5,680 bases of DNA from Oscillospiraceae bacterium (GTDB lineage Bacteria; Bacillota; Clostridia; Oscillospirales; Ruminococcaceae). Position 1 is the stretch's first letter, and each line of letters starts with the position of its first letter. The notes beneath the pieces were generated by a model. It was given only the letters and a program-made list of their open reading frames with translations. It searched no databases and was not told the origin of the DNA. Both the position numbers and the translations under genes were made by a program. Below, in pieces: positions 1 through 5,473 of the stretch. The stretch is from positions 1 through 5,680 of the forward strand of contig WRIP01000099.1 in the NCBI GenBank assembly GCA_009782665.1, read 5' to 3'.

Positions 1-668
1 TTCATGGTGGGCGAAAGCGGCACGAGCAAGACCTTACGCAAATACAACTACTACAAATGCCTGTCCAACAAGCGAAAGCGCGGCTGTGAGCAGAAAAAGG
101 CGGTCAAGAAGGACTGGATAGAGCAACTTGTTGTGCAGGATACGGTGAATTTTGTTTACAGGACGAAGAAATCGCCCGTATCGCTAAAATGTTGATGGAC
201 TTGCAAGAACGCGAGGACACCGCGCTGCCCCTGCTCCGAAAAGAGCTTGAGGACACGGAAAAAGGGTTGAAAAATATCGCAGACGCGATACAGCAAGGCA
301 TCATCACCAACACGACCAAACAGCGATTAGAGGAACTTGAAGCCCTAAAATCCGATATAGAGGTCAAAATTCTGCAAACGGAATTACAACAGACCATTTT
401 GACCGAAGAAAAGATAATCTTTTGGATAAACCGCTTCAAGGGCGGGAATGTTGCCGATATAGCCTACCAGCGGGCGATAATCGACATATTTGTGAACGCG
501 ATATATCTCTATGACGATAAAATCGTGCTGACATACAATTTCAAGAGCGATTCCCGCACGATTAGCCTTGCCAAAGTAGAAATTTCGGATTTGTCACAAA
601 CCGCCCCGCCAATAGGAACTAATGCGAACTCTCCCCGATGTTTTTCGTCGGGGAGGTATTCGCTATAG
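1..668 (+). pseudogene. Large serine recombinase, C-terminal part, frameshifted
   Basis: This is the 3' end of a large serine recombinase, the site-specific integrase/excisionase of conjugative or mobilisable elements; the catalytic N-terminus lies outside the window. Positions 1 to about 156 encode the end of the zinc-ribbon region, with a YYKCLSNKRKRGC stretch in which the two cysteines would be the second metal-binding pair, followed by KKDWIEQLVV. Reading then continues in another frame from about 156 to the TAG at 666-668. That part encodes a long charged coiled-coil stretch (ALPLLRKELEDTEKG, then KQRLEELEALKSDIEVKI) and the family's usual C-terminal block (WINRFKGGN, YDDKIVLTYNFK). The shift fits loss of one base near 154-157: restoring a T gives Val-Leu-Gln-Asp-Glu-Glu and a continuous family-like protein. 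The family is clear. Whether the lesion is real or a sequencing error cannot be told here. GC content is visibly higher than in the genes that follow, as expected for a transferred element. Confidence 0.88.
624..663. repeat. Hairpin over the last codons of the recombinase
   Basis: CTCCCCGA (631-638) pairs perfectly with TCGGGGAG (648-655) around a 9-nt T-rich loop. A second stem, GCGAA (624-628) with TTCGC (659-663), extends it outward across a small internal bulge. The structure lies inside the coding sequence and ends three bases before the TAG. There is no T-run after it on either strand, so a standard rho-independent terminator is not well supported. It may be a weak terminator, or part of the element's end (attachment region), which often lies just past the recombinase gene. 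Confidence 0.6.
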
Positions 669-688
669 TGTTCCAGTTAGACAACTGA

Positions 689-1025
689 TTTAAAGGCAAT
701 AAAGAGAAGAGTAAGCGGGTATATCTTTTTCAGAGAATCCGGGTAGCTGAGATCGGACAAAGCTATGTAACTGTCGAGTATAGTCGTGGATCACGCACCG
801 AAGGTACTTTTTGCACAAGGTTGCTGTCTGTCCGCCGACTATATTCTCGGCAGATGCGATGACCTGCAGGAAAATTTATGCTTATCAGCCGGAGTTTTGA
901 AGAACAAGCTAGCCAACTCTGATGAATAGAAAGAATTTGAGGAAATGCGCTTCTCACCCGGTTCGCCTGTTAACAATAGGCTGAAAGAAATGCTGGCTCA
1001 GATGGCGGGGAAAGAAGAGTTTTAA
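689..1025 (+). pseudogene. Decayed, unrecognised coding remnant
   Basis: The stretch 669-1054 has no intact gene. One frame is open from 689 to a TGA at 860-862 and reads VYLFQRIRVAEIGQSYVTVE. A second frame is open from 771 to a TAG at 927-929 and continues cleanly after that stop to a TAA at 1023-1025, reading DDLQENLCLSAGVLKNKL, then after the stop KEFEEMRFSPGSPVNNRL and KEMLAQMAGKEEF. The second frame has normal bacterial composition (Lys, Glu, Met, Leu rich with balanced codons) on both sides of the TAG, which looks like one gene with a nonsense mutation. I do not recognise the protein. The two frames may be one gene joined by a frameshift between about 780 and 850, or two remnants. Position next to the recombinase suggests cargo of, or damage caused by, the mobile element. 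Confidence 0.45.
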
Positions 1026-1054
1026 CAGTTAAAGAAGCGGGGGATGGGGTATAA

Positions 1055-1613
1055 ATGCTACCGACAAAGGAAGAAGCAGTACAAATATTGATTTGGGCAG
1101 AAGAATATAATCCTGGTGCTTGGATAAGTCATTGCAGGGTAGTTGCAAGAGTTGCTGAAACTATTGCATTGAACTACGATTTTGATGCACATAAAGCATA
1201 TGTGTTTGGTTTACTGCATGATATAGGACGATATGAAGGTATTAGAGAATTGCATCATATTTATGCAGGATATGAATTGATGCAAAACAAAGGATATGAC
1301 CAAGTCGCAAAAATATGTTTATCTCATTCGGTTCCATATCAAATATTGGTGAATACTTCGAAAAAAATGATTGTTCACAAAAAGAAACCGAGGTAATCGA
1401 ATCTTTTTATTAAGCGAGATTTATACTGAATAGGATAGGCTTATTCAACTATGTAACGCTTTATGAACAGGCGTAGGCGTTAGCTTTATCGAAGTTCGAT
1501 TAATGGATGTAATTCAGAGGTATGGATTTACAGATTTTACATTGAAGAAGATTGAATCAATATTTATACTGAAAGCGTATTTTGATAAACTTTGCAGTGA
1601 AAAATATTTATGA
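1055..1613 (+). pseudogene. HD-domain phosphohydrolase, multiply broken
   Basis: The gene resembles small HD-superfamily metal-dependent phosphohydrolases of about 185 residues. The first 95 or so residues are intact: PTKEEAVQIL, NPGAWISHCRVVARVAE with the first metal His at 26, LLHDIGRYEG with the His-Asp pair at 55-56, HHIYAGYELM at 67-76 and LSHS with His91. A one-base deletion near 1340-1344 (caaat where caaaat is expected) then moves the frame; the literal ORF ends at 1396 with a spurious Lys-rich tail. The true sequence continues in the next frame (NIGEYFEKNDCSQKETEVIE) to about 1409. It shifts again into a third frame from 1410, which carries TAG at 1431-1433 and TGA at 1464-1466. After these it reads TGVGVSFIEVRLMDVIQRYG, then FTDFTLKKIESIF and FDKLCSEKYL, up to the TGA at 1611-1613. 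Four separate lesions make this a real pseudogene. Only a G-rich, poor ribosome binding site precedes the ATG. Confidence 0.85.
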
Positions 1614-1717
1614 TTTTTTGTGATGTATTTAGAAATGTTAGTTTCCGATAACAATTACTTCTAGCATAGAATTAATACTGTTTAGTCAGGGGAGTAACAA
1701 ACAAGGAGATTAAGAGC

Positions 1718-2302
1718 ATGATAGAAAATGAAGTATTGAAAGCCATACATAATCGTCGAAGTACTCGTAAGTTTACAGATCAACAGATTTCGTGCGAACA
1801 ATTGGATGTATTACTTAACGCTGCAATTTGGGCTCCGAGCGGAGGAAACAATCAGAGCTGGTTGTTCACCGCCATACAAAATCAATCAGTATTGAATCGA
1901 TTGAATGAGGTTGTGAGGAAAGCATTTGAGACATATGTTCCAGACGATGACTATCCTGGGAAGCATAATGCTAAGGTATCTTCGCAAAAAGATGACTACT
2001 GCTTCTACATGAATGCTCCGACACTGATTATTGCATCAAATGTTCCAAACTACGAAAATGCTATGGCGGACTGTTCTTTAGCATTACAAAACATCTTCCT
2101 TGCAGCATATTCCATGGGACTAGGAAGCTGCTATGTCAACCAGCTTCACTGGCTGAGAGACTCTTTATCGGTAAGAGAGTATTTATTTACACTCGGTATT
2201 CCGATGGAGCATACCATTTGTTCTTCTGCTGCTATAGGATATATCGATATTCCATCGGTAGCTCCAAAGCGAAAGGAATCAACCATAAATATCATTTCCT
2301 AA
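1718..2302 (+). CDS. Nitroreductase-family flavoprotein
   Basis: The 194-residue protein has the length and motifs of a nitroreductase-fold FMN enzyme, a cytoplasmic family that reduces nitroaromatics, quinones or other electrophiles with NAD(P)H; its substrate cannot be read from sequence. The phosphate-binding RRSTRKF lies at residues 13-19, the flavin loop PSGGNNQSW at 40-48, the family's mid-region ADCSLALQNIFLAAYSMGLG at about 117-136 with GSCY after it, and IGYID followed by a PKRKE tail near 173-187. An AAGGAG ribosome binding site (1703-1708) lies 9 nt before the ATG. The 104 nt after the broken HD gene hold a TAGAAT that could be a -10 box (1667-1672), but I see no matching -35. No clear terminator follows: a T-run near 2322-2329 lacks a stem. 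The gene appears intact and is co-directional with the membrane regulator 137 nt downstream. Single-domain nitroreductases usually act as dimers. Confidence 0.9.
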   Translation: MIENEVLKAIHNRRSTRKFTDQQISCEQLDVLLNAAIWAPSGGNNQSWLFTAIQNQSVLNRLNEVVRKAFETYVPDDDYPGKHNAKVSSQKDDYCFYMNAPTLIIASNVPNYENAMADCSLALQNIFLAAYSMGLGSCYVNQLHWLRDSLSVREYLFTLGIPMEHTICSSAAIGYIDIPSVAPKRKESTINIIS

Positions 2303-2439
2303 TTCAACAAGAGTAGCTGTAGGTGTTTTTTTCGGTCTGCTAAGGTAAATGCAACCACTCGTTGCTGACATTCCATGTCGATTTGGTAGAGAGCAATCGT
2401 TCTGATGTGCTAAAATCCTCATAACAGGAGGTACTGATA

Positions 2440-3270
2440 ATGAGTTTAGGAACAAATATTCAACAACTTCGTAAATCTGCATCATTGTCTCAGGAGCAGC
2501 TGGCAGATAAACTCAGTGTTTCGAGGCAGGCAATTTCAAAATGGGAAACAGATCAAACTCTACCGGAAATAGACAAAATACTGGCACTCAGCAGATTCTT
2601 TTCTGTCTCAACTGATAGTTTATTAGATAATCTATCGATTATGGATAACAGTACATACACTAACATTCCGATCGATAAAAAACTGACTCGTTTTACAAAA
2701 GAGCTAATCGAACAACTGAACTTGAAAAGTCGTAAGGTACTGTTCATGTTGTTCAGCTTACTGTGTTTTATTGCTATTGGTGTCAGTTTCATAGTCAATC
2801 TAGCAGTAGAAGGTACTATCTCCTGGGCCATGTACCCCCTCTATTCAGTGGCAGTCGGGTGGTTGATCTTTATCCCTGTATTTTTTTCACGATATATACT
2901 TTCGCTGATTTTACTGACTATATCAACGATTCCTTTTCTGTATTTACTGGATGGAATAACTCCAGGAAAGAGTTGGTTTTTCACACTCGCAATTCCGTCA
3001 GCCATTGTAGGGGCTGTACTGATTTGGATAACCTATCTCGTCATTGTGCATCTAAAAATCGATCTTTTCTACAGATTAGCGATATCTCCTTGTATTACCA
3101 GCTTAATAGCGAATTTAGTGATTGATCACTATGTCAACATATACTGTGGAACAACCACCTCCTTGCTTCAATTGATTATTAACCTCTTCAGTAATCTCGC
3201 TGCTGTATTGGTGCTCGCGTTTATCGGTTATACTCGAAGTAATAAAAGAAACTCAAAACGGAGCCTGTAA
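2440..3270 (+). CDS. Xre-family regulator with C-terminal membrane domain
   Basis: This 276-residue protein joins a DNA-binding domain to a membrane anchor. Residues 6-62 form a classic Xre/Cro helix-turn-helix: LRKSASLSQEQLADKLSVSR, then QAISKWETDQTLPEIDKILA, then FFSVSTDSLL. A polar linker (about 63-98) follows. Six hydrophobic segments lie at about 100-123, 129-149, 152-170, 178-203, 209-232 and 240-264, and the tail is basic (RSNKRNSKRSL), consistent with a cytoplasmic C-terminus. Xre proteins with hydrophobic C-terminal domains are common in Bacillota and are often annotated only as helix-turn-helix proteins; their signals are mostly unknown. An inference is that the domain senses a membrane or envelope event. 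An AGGAGGT site (2426-2432) 7 nt before the ATG fixes the start. The 137-nt leader has TAAAAT (2411-2416) as a possible -10 box but no well-spaced -35. A strong terminator follows. The coding sequence is intact. Confidence 0.9.
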   Translation: MSLGTNIQQLRKSASLSQEQLADKLSVSRQAISKWETDQTLPEIDKILALSRFFSVSTDSLLDNLSIMDNSTYTNIPIDKKLTRFTKELIEQLNLKSRKVLFMLFSLLCFIAIGVSFIVNLAVEGTISWAMYPLYSVAVGWLIFIPVFFSRYILSLILLTISTIPFLYLLDGITPGKSWFFTLAIPSAIVGAVLIWITYLVIVHLKIDLFYRLAISPCITSLIANLVIDHYVNIYCGTTTSLLQLIINLFSNLAAVLVLAFIGYTRSNKRNSKRSL

Positions 3271-3301
3271 GATAAAATGTCGTATCGATTCAAATACTAC
3301 A

Positions 3302-3341
3302 GGGCAGCCTTAAGGCTGCCCGAGTCTTTTCTTGCTTTTTC
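3302..3341 (+). terminator. Rho-independent terminator after the membrane regulator
   Basis: GGGCAGCCTT (3302-3311) and AAGGCTGCCC (3312-3321) are perfect inverted repeats with no spacer, giving a GC-rich stem of about 8 bp with a TTAA loop. The stem is followed by a T-rich tract (GAGTCTTTTCTTGCTTTTT). It starts 31 nt after the stop codon of the membrane-anchored regulator and would end its transcript. Confidence 0.88.
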
Positions 3342-3474
3342 CATATTCATAAAAAGGATAAGTATTACCCCGTACTATCATTTATATGTAGTCTCTAAAG
3401 TACATGTTAGCATATTATACATATTTTCTTTCCTGTGTTGATTATATTTATAATATTTTACCTCATGTTTATCG

Positions 3475-3505
3475 TTGACATTATAGTTACCTCAGACTCT
3501 ACAAT
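3475..3505 (+). promoter_or_regulatory. Candidate promoter with 19-bp spacing
   Basis: The AT-rich gap 3342-3542 has no gene. It contains a consensus TTGACA (3475-3480) and, 19 bp on, TACAAT (3500-3505), upstream of the broken small regulator. A 19-bp spacer is longer than the usual 17 and is typical of promoters activated by MerR-family proteins. An imperfect dyad, GTTACCT (3486-3492) and AGGTTAC (3508-3514) with one mismatch in seven pairs, is centred on the -10 box. TATACT at 3516-3521 is an alternative -10 without a good -35. Function is inferred only. Confidence 0.4.
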
Positions 3506-3542
3506 GAAGGTTACATATACTCTTAGGTGCCGGAGGTGAACT

Positions 3543-3748
3543 ATGAAACCATATATTGATCTAAAAAGGCTTCGGTAGAACCGCGGTTTAACTCAGCAAT
3601 ATGCGCAGATGATCTAGGCTTCTGTCGCTCATATATCTCTGCTGTAGAAAAAGGAAAACAGGGGATTTCGCTTGAGATGTTAAACGCAATTATCAAAACC
3701 TTTGATATAAAATATGATGACTTCTACAGCGACAACTATATCGGTTAA
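3543..3748 (+). pseudogene. Small Xre-type helix-turn-helix regulator, broken
   Basis: A GGAGGTG site (3532-3538) precedes the ATG and MKPYIDLKRLR, after which TAG at 3576-3578 stops the frame where a Lys codon (AAG) would be expected. The sequence then continues NRGLTQQYA, shifts frame at about 3603-3605, and reads ADDLGFCRSYISAVEKGKQG, then ISLEMLNAIIKTFDIKYDDF, to a TAA at 3746-3748. Repaired, it would be a protein of about 68 residues with one complete Xre helix-turn-helix: LTQQYAADDLG as the first two helices, SYISAVEKGKQG as the recognition region. Small stand-alone Xre proteins of this size usually repress phage or element genes, or sit beside restriction and toxin genes. No such partner is left here, so this is probably a stranded leftover. 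The stop codon lies inside a perfect palindrome. Confidence 0.83.
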
Positions 3749-3762
3749 CCGATATAGTTGTC
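3731..3762. repeat. Perfect 32-bp palindrome at the pseudogene stop
   Basis: GACAACTATATCGGTT (3731-3746) is followed directly by its exact reverse complement (3747-3762), so every base of the 32 is paired about the centre. The left arm encodes the last residues (Asp-Asn-Tyr-Ile-Gly) and the first base of the stop codon. No T-run follows on either strand, so it is a poor canonical terminator, although it would fold into a strong hairpin in RNA. It could serve as a weak bidirectional terminator or as a protein-binding site. Confidence 0.75.
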
Positions 3763-3824
3763 TTGAGCAAACTTCTTCATTTCTTTAGGAATGCTCCACT
3801 CATACAGTTTTGTACAAGAAAATA

Positions 3825-3858
3825 AAGAGGTGGTTGAATATCCATTCAACTACCTCTT
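3825..3858 (-). terminator. Rho-independent terminator of the MerR-family gene
   Basis: Read on the minus strand, a 15-bp stem (AAGAGGTAGTTGAAT pairing with ATTCAACCACCTCTT, one G-U pair) closes a four-base loop and is followed by TATTTTCTTG, a U-rich tail. It begins 17 nt after the TAA of the MerR-family gene. On the plus strand the hairpin is followed by CTATATG, so it works best for the minus-strand transcript. Confidence 0.85.
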
Positions 3859-3875
3859 CTATATGCTTTCCGATA

Positions 3876-4688
3876 TTAGTATCGACTGGCTTTTTTAACC
3901 GCTACAAAAGACTGTGCCAAATACTGAGATTTATCTTGCATGCAGATTTCTTCATACAGATACATCGTATAGAGCGGTCCATATGGTATCAAGTTGTTTT
4001 CTTTAGCATATGCTGCTAACCTCTGAGGTAGATCACCCATCTCTGCATAGTAACCTCGAGTGTATCCGACTAAATACTCACCTTCTTCGCGTTTGTTTAT
4101 TCCGACCGGATCTATCGAGAAGAAATTCTGCGGTCTTGAAGGTTGTTCTACAAAGTCATCAAGACTATCCCAGCATCCACCGACTGGGAAGGATAGATTA
4201 ACATAGTAATCACCGGAATAATGAATAAACGCAGACAATGGATCTACAAAATTGTCTCCTTCATGATATTCATTGCGAGGCCATATCTTCAGTGCTTTCT
4301 CATCCATGAACTGTACCGATATCTGAGTTTCGTCCACCTTTAAACCGGTTCTTATGAGTTCCTGTCTCAGATGAATAATAGAGGATCTCATTCGAAGTTC
4401 TCTCAACTCCATATCCAACTCTCGTTCACGTGCCTCAAGTACCTTCAACAATGCTTCGGGATCTCTGTCTTTTCTCAGATCTGAAATTGTTTTCAACGAG
4501 ATACCCAACTCACTCAAGGTTGTGACAAAGTTTAATGCCAACACCTGTTCAATCGAATAATATCGGTAGTTGTTGTATGGATCTCGCGTTATCGGTGAAA
4601 ATATTCCTATTTCATCCCAGTATCTCAAGGTGGCAGAATTTACCCCGGTAAGCTTTGAAAATTCTCTAATCGGATAGAGTGAACTCAT
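3876..4688 (-). CDS. MerR-family regulator, BmrR-like, with GyrI-type effector domain
   Basis: The 270-residue product has a MerR winged-helix domain at residues 4-70 (YPIREFSKLTGVNSATLRYW, then DPYNNYRYYSIEQVLAL, then LGISLKTISDL). A dimerisation coiled coil follows at about 76-112, then a C-terminal domain at about 118-266 that fits the GyrI/BmrR-like effector-binding fold (IPYGPLYTMYLYEEI near 234-248). The order and length match BmrR-type multidrug-responsive activators, which twist promoters with long spacers when a hydrophobic ligand binds; the ligand here is unknown. The frame is open to an ATG at 4739, but the ATG at 4688 is preferred. It has AAGGAG (complement of 4699-4704) 10 nt upstream, the protein then begins directly with the DNA-binding domain, and the longer version would start inside a dyad. 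The gene has its own promoter and terminator, so it is monocistronic. No efflux pump is adjacent; its target may be itself or elsewhere. Confidence 0.9.
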   Translation of the reverse strand: MSSLYPIREFSKLTGVNSATLRYWDEIGIFSPITRDPYNNYRYYSIEQVLALNFVTTLSELGISLKTISDLRKDRDPEALLKVLEARERELDMELRELRMRSSIIHLRQELIRTGLKVDETQISVQFMDEKALKIWPRNEYHEGDNFVDPLSAFIHYSGDYYVNLSFPVGGCWDSLDDFVEQPSRPQNFFSIDPVGINKREEGEYLVGYTRGYYAEMGDLPQRLAAYAKENNLIPYGPLYTMYLYEEICMQDKSQYLAQSFVAVKKASRY

Positions 4689-4732
4689 CTCAAACAATCT
4701 CCTTATTATATACTCCATGGTATGTTTCCAAC

Positions 4733-4750
4733 CAGACAACTAGATGTCTG
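4733..4750. promoter_or_regulatory. Putative operator dyad of the MerR-family gene
   Basis: CAGACA (4733-4738) and TGTCTG (4745-4750) form an inverted repeat around ACTAGA. The 18-bp site has one mismatched pair across its two halves. It overlaps the transcription start predicted from the promoter at 4756-4784, a position suited to repression. It may be the autoregulatory site of the MerR-family protein or that of another regulator. The binding protein is not shown by the sequence. Confidence 0.5.
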
Positions 4751-4755
4751 TTTGA

Positions 4756-4784
4756 ATTCTACACAACCTGTTATTATTTTTCAA
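4756..4784 (-). promoter_or_regulatory. Sigma-A-type promoter of the MerR-family gene
   Basis: On the minus strand TTGAAA (4784-4779) and TAGAAT (4761-4756) are separated by exactly 17 bp. Transcription would start near 4749, leaving a leader of about 60 nt before the ATG at 4688. The normal spacing means that this promoter needs no MerR-type distortion, so any autoregulation is more likely repression. Confidence 0.65.
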
Positions 4785-4834
4785 GCAAAACTAAAGGATG
4801 TCATATATGGGAGATTTCGTTAATCGGCTAATAC

Positions 4835-4867
4835 AGATACTCATCATCTTGACGATGATGAGTATCT
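4835..4867 (-). terminator. Hairpin after the flavodoxin-fold gene
   Basis: AGATACTCATCATC (4835-4848) and GATGATGAGTATCT (4854-4867) pair perfectly over 14 bp around a five-base loop. The hairpin lies 41 nt past the stop of the minus-strand oxidoreductase gene and before the promoter of the MerR-family gene, the expected place for a terminator. There is no U-run on the minus strand (GTATTAGCC follows), so it may instead protect the mRNA 3' end or act only weakly. Confidence 0.55.
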
Positions 4868-4908
4868 ATGTGTTTCAATAGAATTTTCCTGTTTCGACAA
4901 AATTGTGT

Positions 4909-5463
4909 CTATATAGTAATTCCAGGAGATCGTCCCGAAGCCATTGCTTTAGACGCAGCATATATTGCCTCCCCCTTATAGTCACGGTTCCAACGATTAA
5001 CGGCGATAAAGTCAAATACCTTCATCTGGGTGTGACGACAAAACTGTTCCATCTGATGCATACAATTGACTAAACCGTTACCGGTTCCACCTGCCGAGGC
5101 AACCAAAAGAATGCTTTTACCAGCAAGTCTGCCTTCTTCTCCTCTCTCACATCTTCGCAATCTGTCTATGAAGCTTTTTATGCCTTCTGCCATTTCATGC
5201 CAGTATACTGGGGTAATGAAGCAGATTACATCTGCAGCCGCAAGCGAATCCATCGCCTGCCCGAATCCATCCTGTTCAAAACAACACCTTCTGGAACTCT
5301 GACAGCTACCCCATCCGTTACCACATACCCGACATCTGTCAAATTCGGGTTTAATTATCTCTATCTCACTTCCGGCATCGTTGGCCCCTAAAACAACTGA
5401 TTCAAACATGGAATTGCAAAGACCGTCTGTTTTAGGGTTTCCGTTTACGATCACATATTTCAT
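4909..5463 (-). CDS. Flavodoxin-fold NAD(P)H-dependent oxidoreductase
   Basis: The 184-residue protein resembles the NADPH-dependent FMN reductase/flavodoxin-like family of cytoplasmic enzymes. It opens with a beta strand and FMN-phosphate loop (YVIVNGNPKTDGLCNSM, residues 3-19). Next come a Cys-rich stretch at 44-61 (CRVCGNGWGSCQSSRRCC, five cysteines), then ADVICFITPVYWHEMAEGIK at 77-96 with FIDRL at 98-102, and SAGGTGNG at 123-130, the usual second flavin loop. The CxxC plus third and fourth cysteines are seen in part of this family and might bind a metal, an iron-sulfur centre or form disulfides. The start has AAGGAGGGA (complement of 5467-5475) 3 nt upstream; this site overlaps the stop codon of the upstream IMP dehydrogenase gene. 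The two genes are 10 nt apart on one strand and so probably cotranscribed and translationally coupled. The substrate is unknown. Other possible labels are flavodoxin family protein or NAD(P)H dehydrogenase. Confidence 0.88.
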   Translation of the reverse strand: MKYVIVNGNPKTDGLCNSMFESVVLGANDAGSEIEIIKPEFDRCRVCGNGWGSCQSSRRCCFEQDGFGQAMDSLAAADVICFITPVYWHEMAEGIKSFIDRLRRCERGEEGRLAGKSILLVASAGGTGNGLVNCMHQMEQFCRHTQMKVFDFIAVNRWNRDYKGEAIYAASKAMASGRSPGITI

Positions 5464-5473
5464 AAATCCCTCC

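Noticed and set aside
104..439. Long minus-strand open frame opposite the recombinase.
   Set aside because: It is a Ser-rich shadow of the coiled-coil coding strand, with no start signal.
2315..2330. T-run after the nitroreductase stop as a terminator.
   Set aside because: No stable inverted repeat precedes the T-run.
2383..2416. TTGGTA and TAAAAT before the membrane regulator as a promoter.
   Set aside because: The spacing is 22 bp, too long for a standard or MerR-type promoter, so I did not call it.
2279..2485. A 68-codon minus-strand open frame between the nitroreductase and the Xre gene.
   Set aside because: It overlaps both the nitroreductase end and the Xre start, has no plausible ribosome binding site, and its protein resembles no family I know.
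2763..3125. A 120-codon plus-strand frame inside the membrane regulator gene.
   Set aside because: It is an out-of-frame shadow; the main frame has clear family motifs and start signals.
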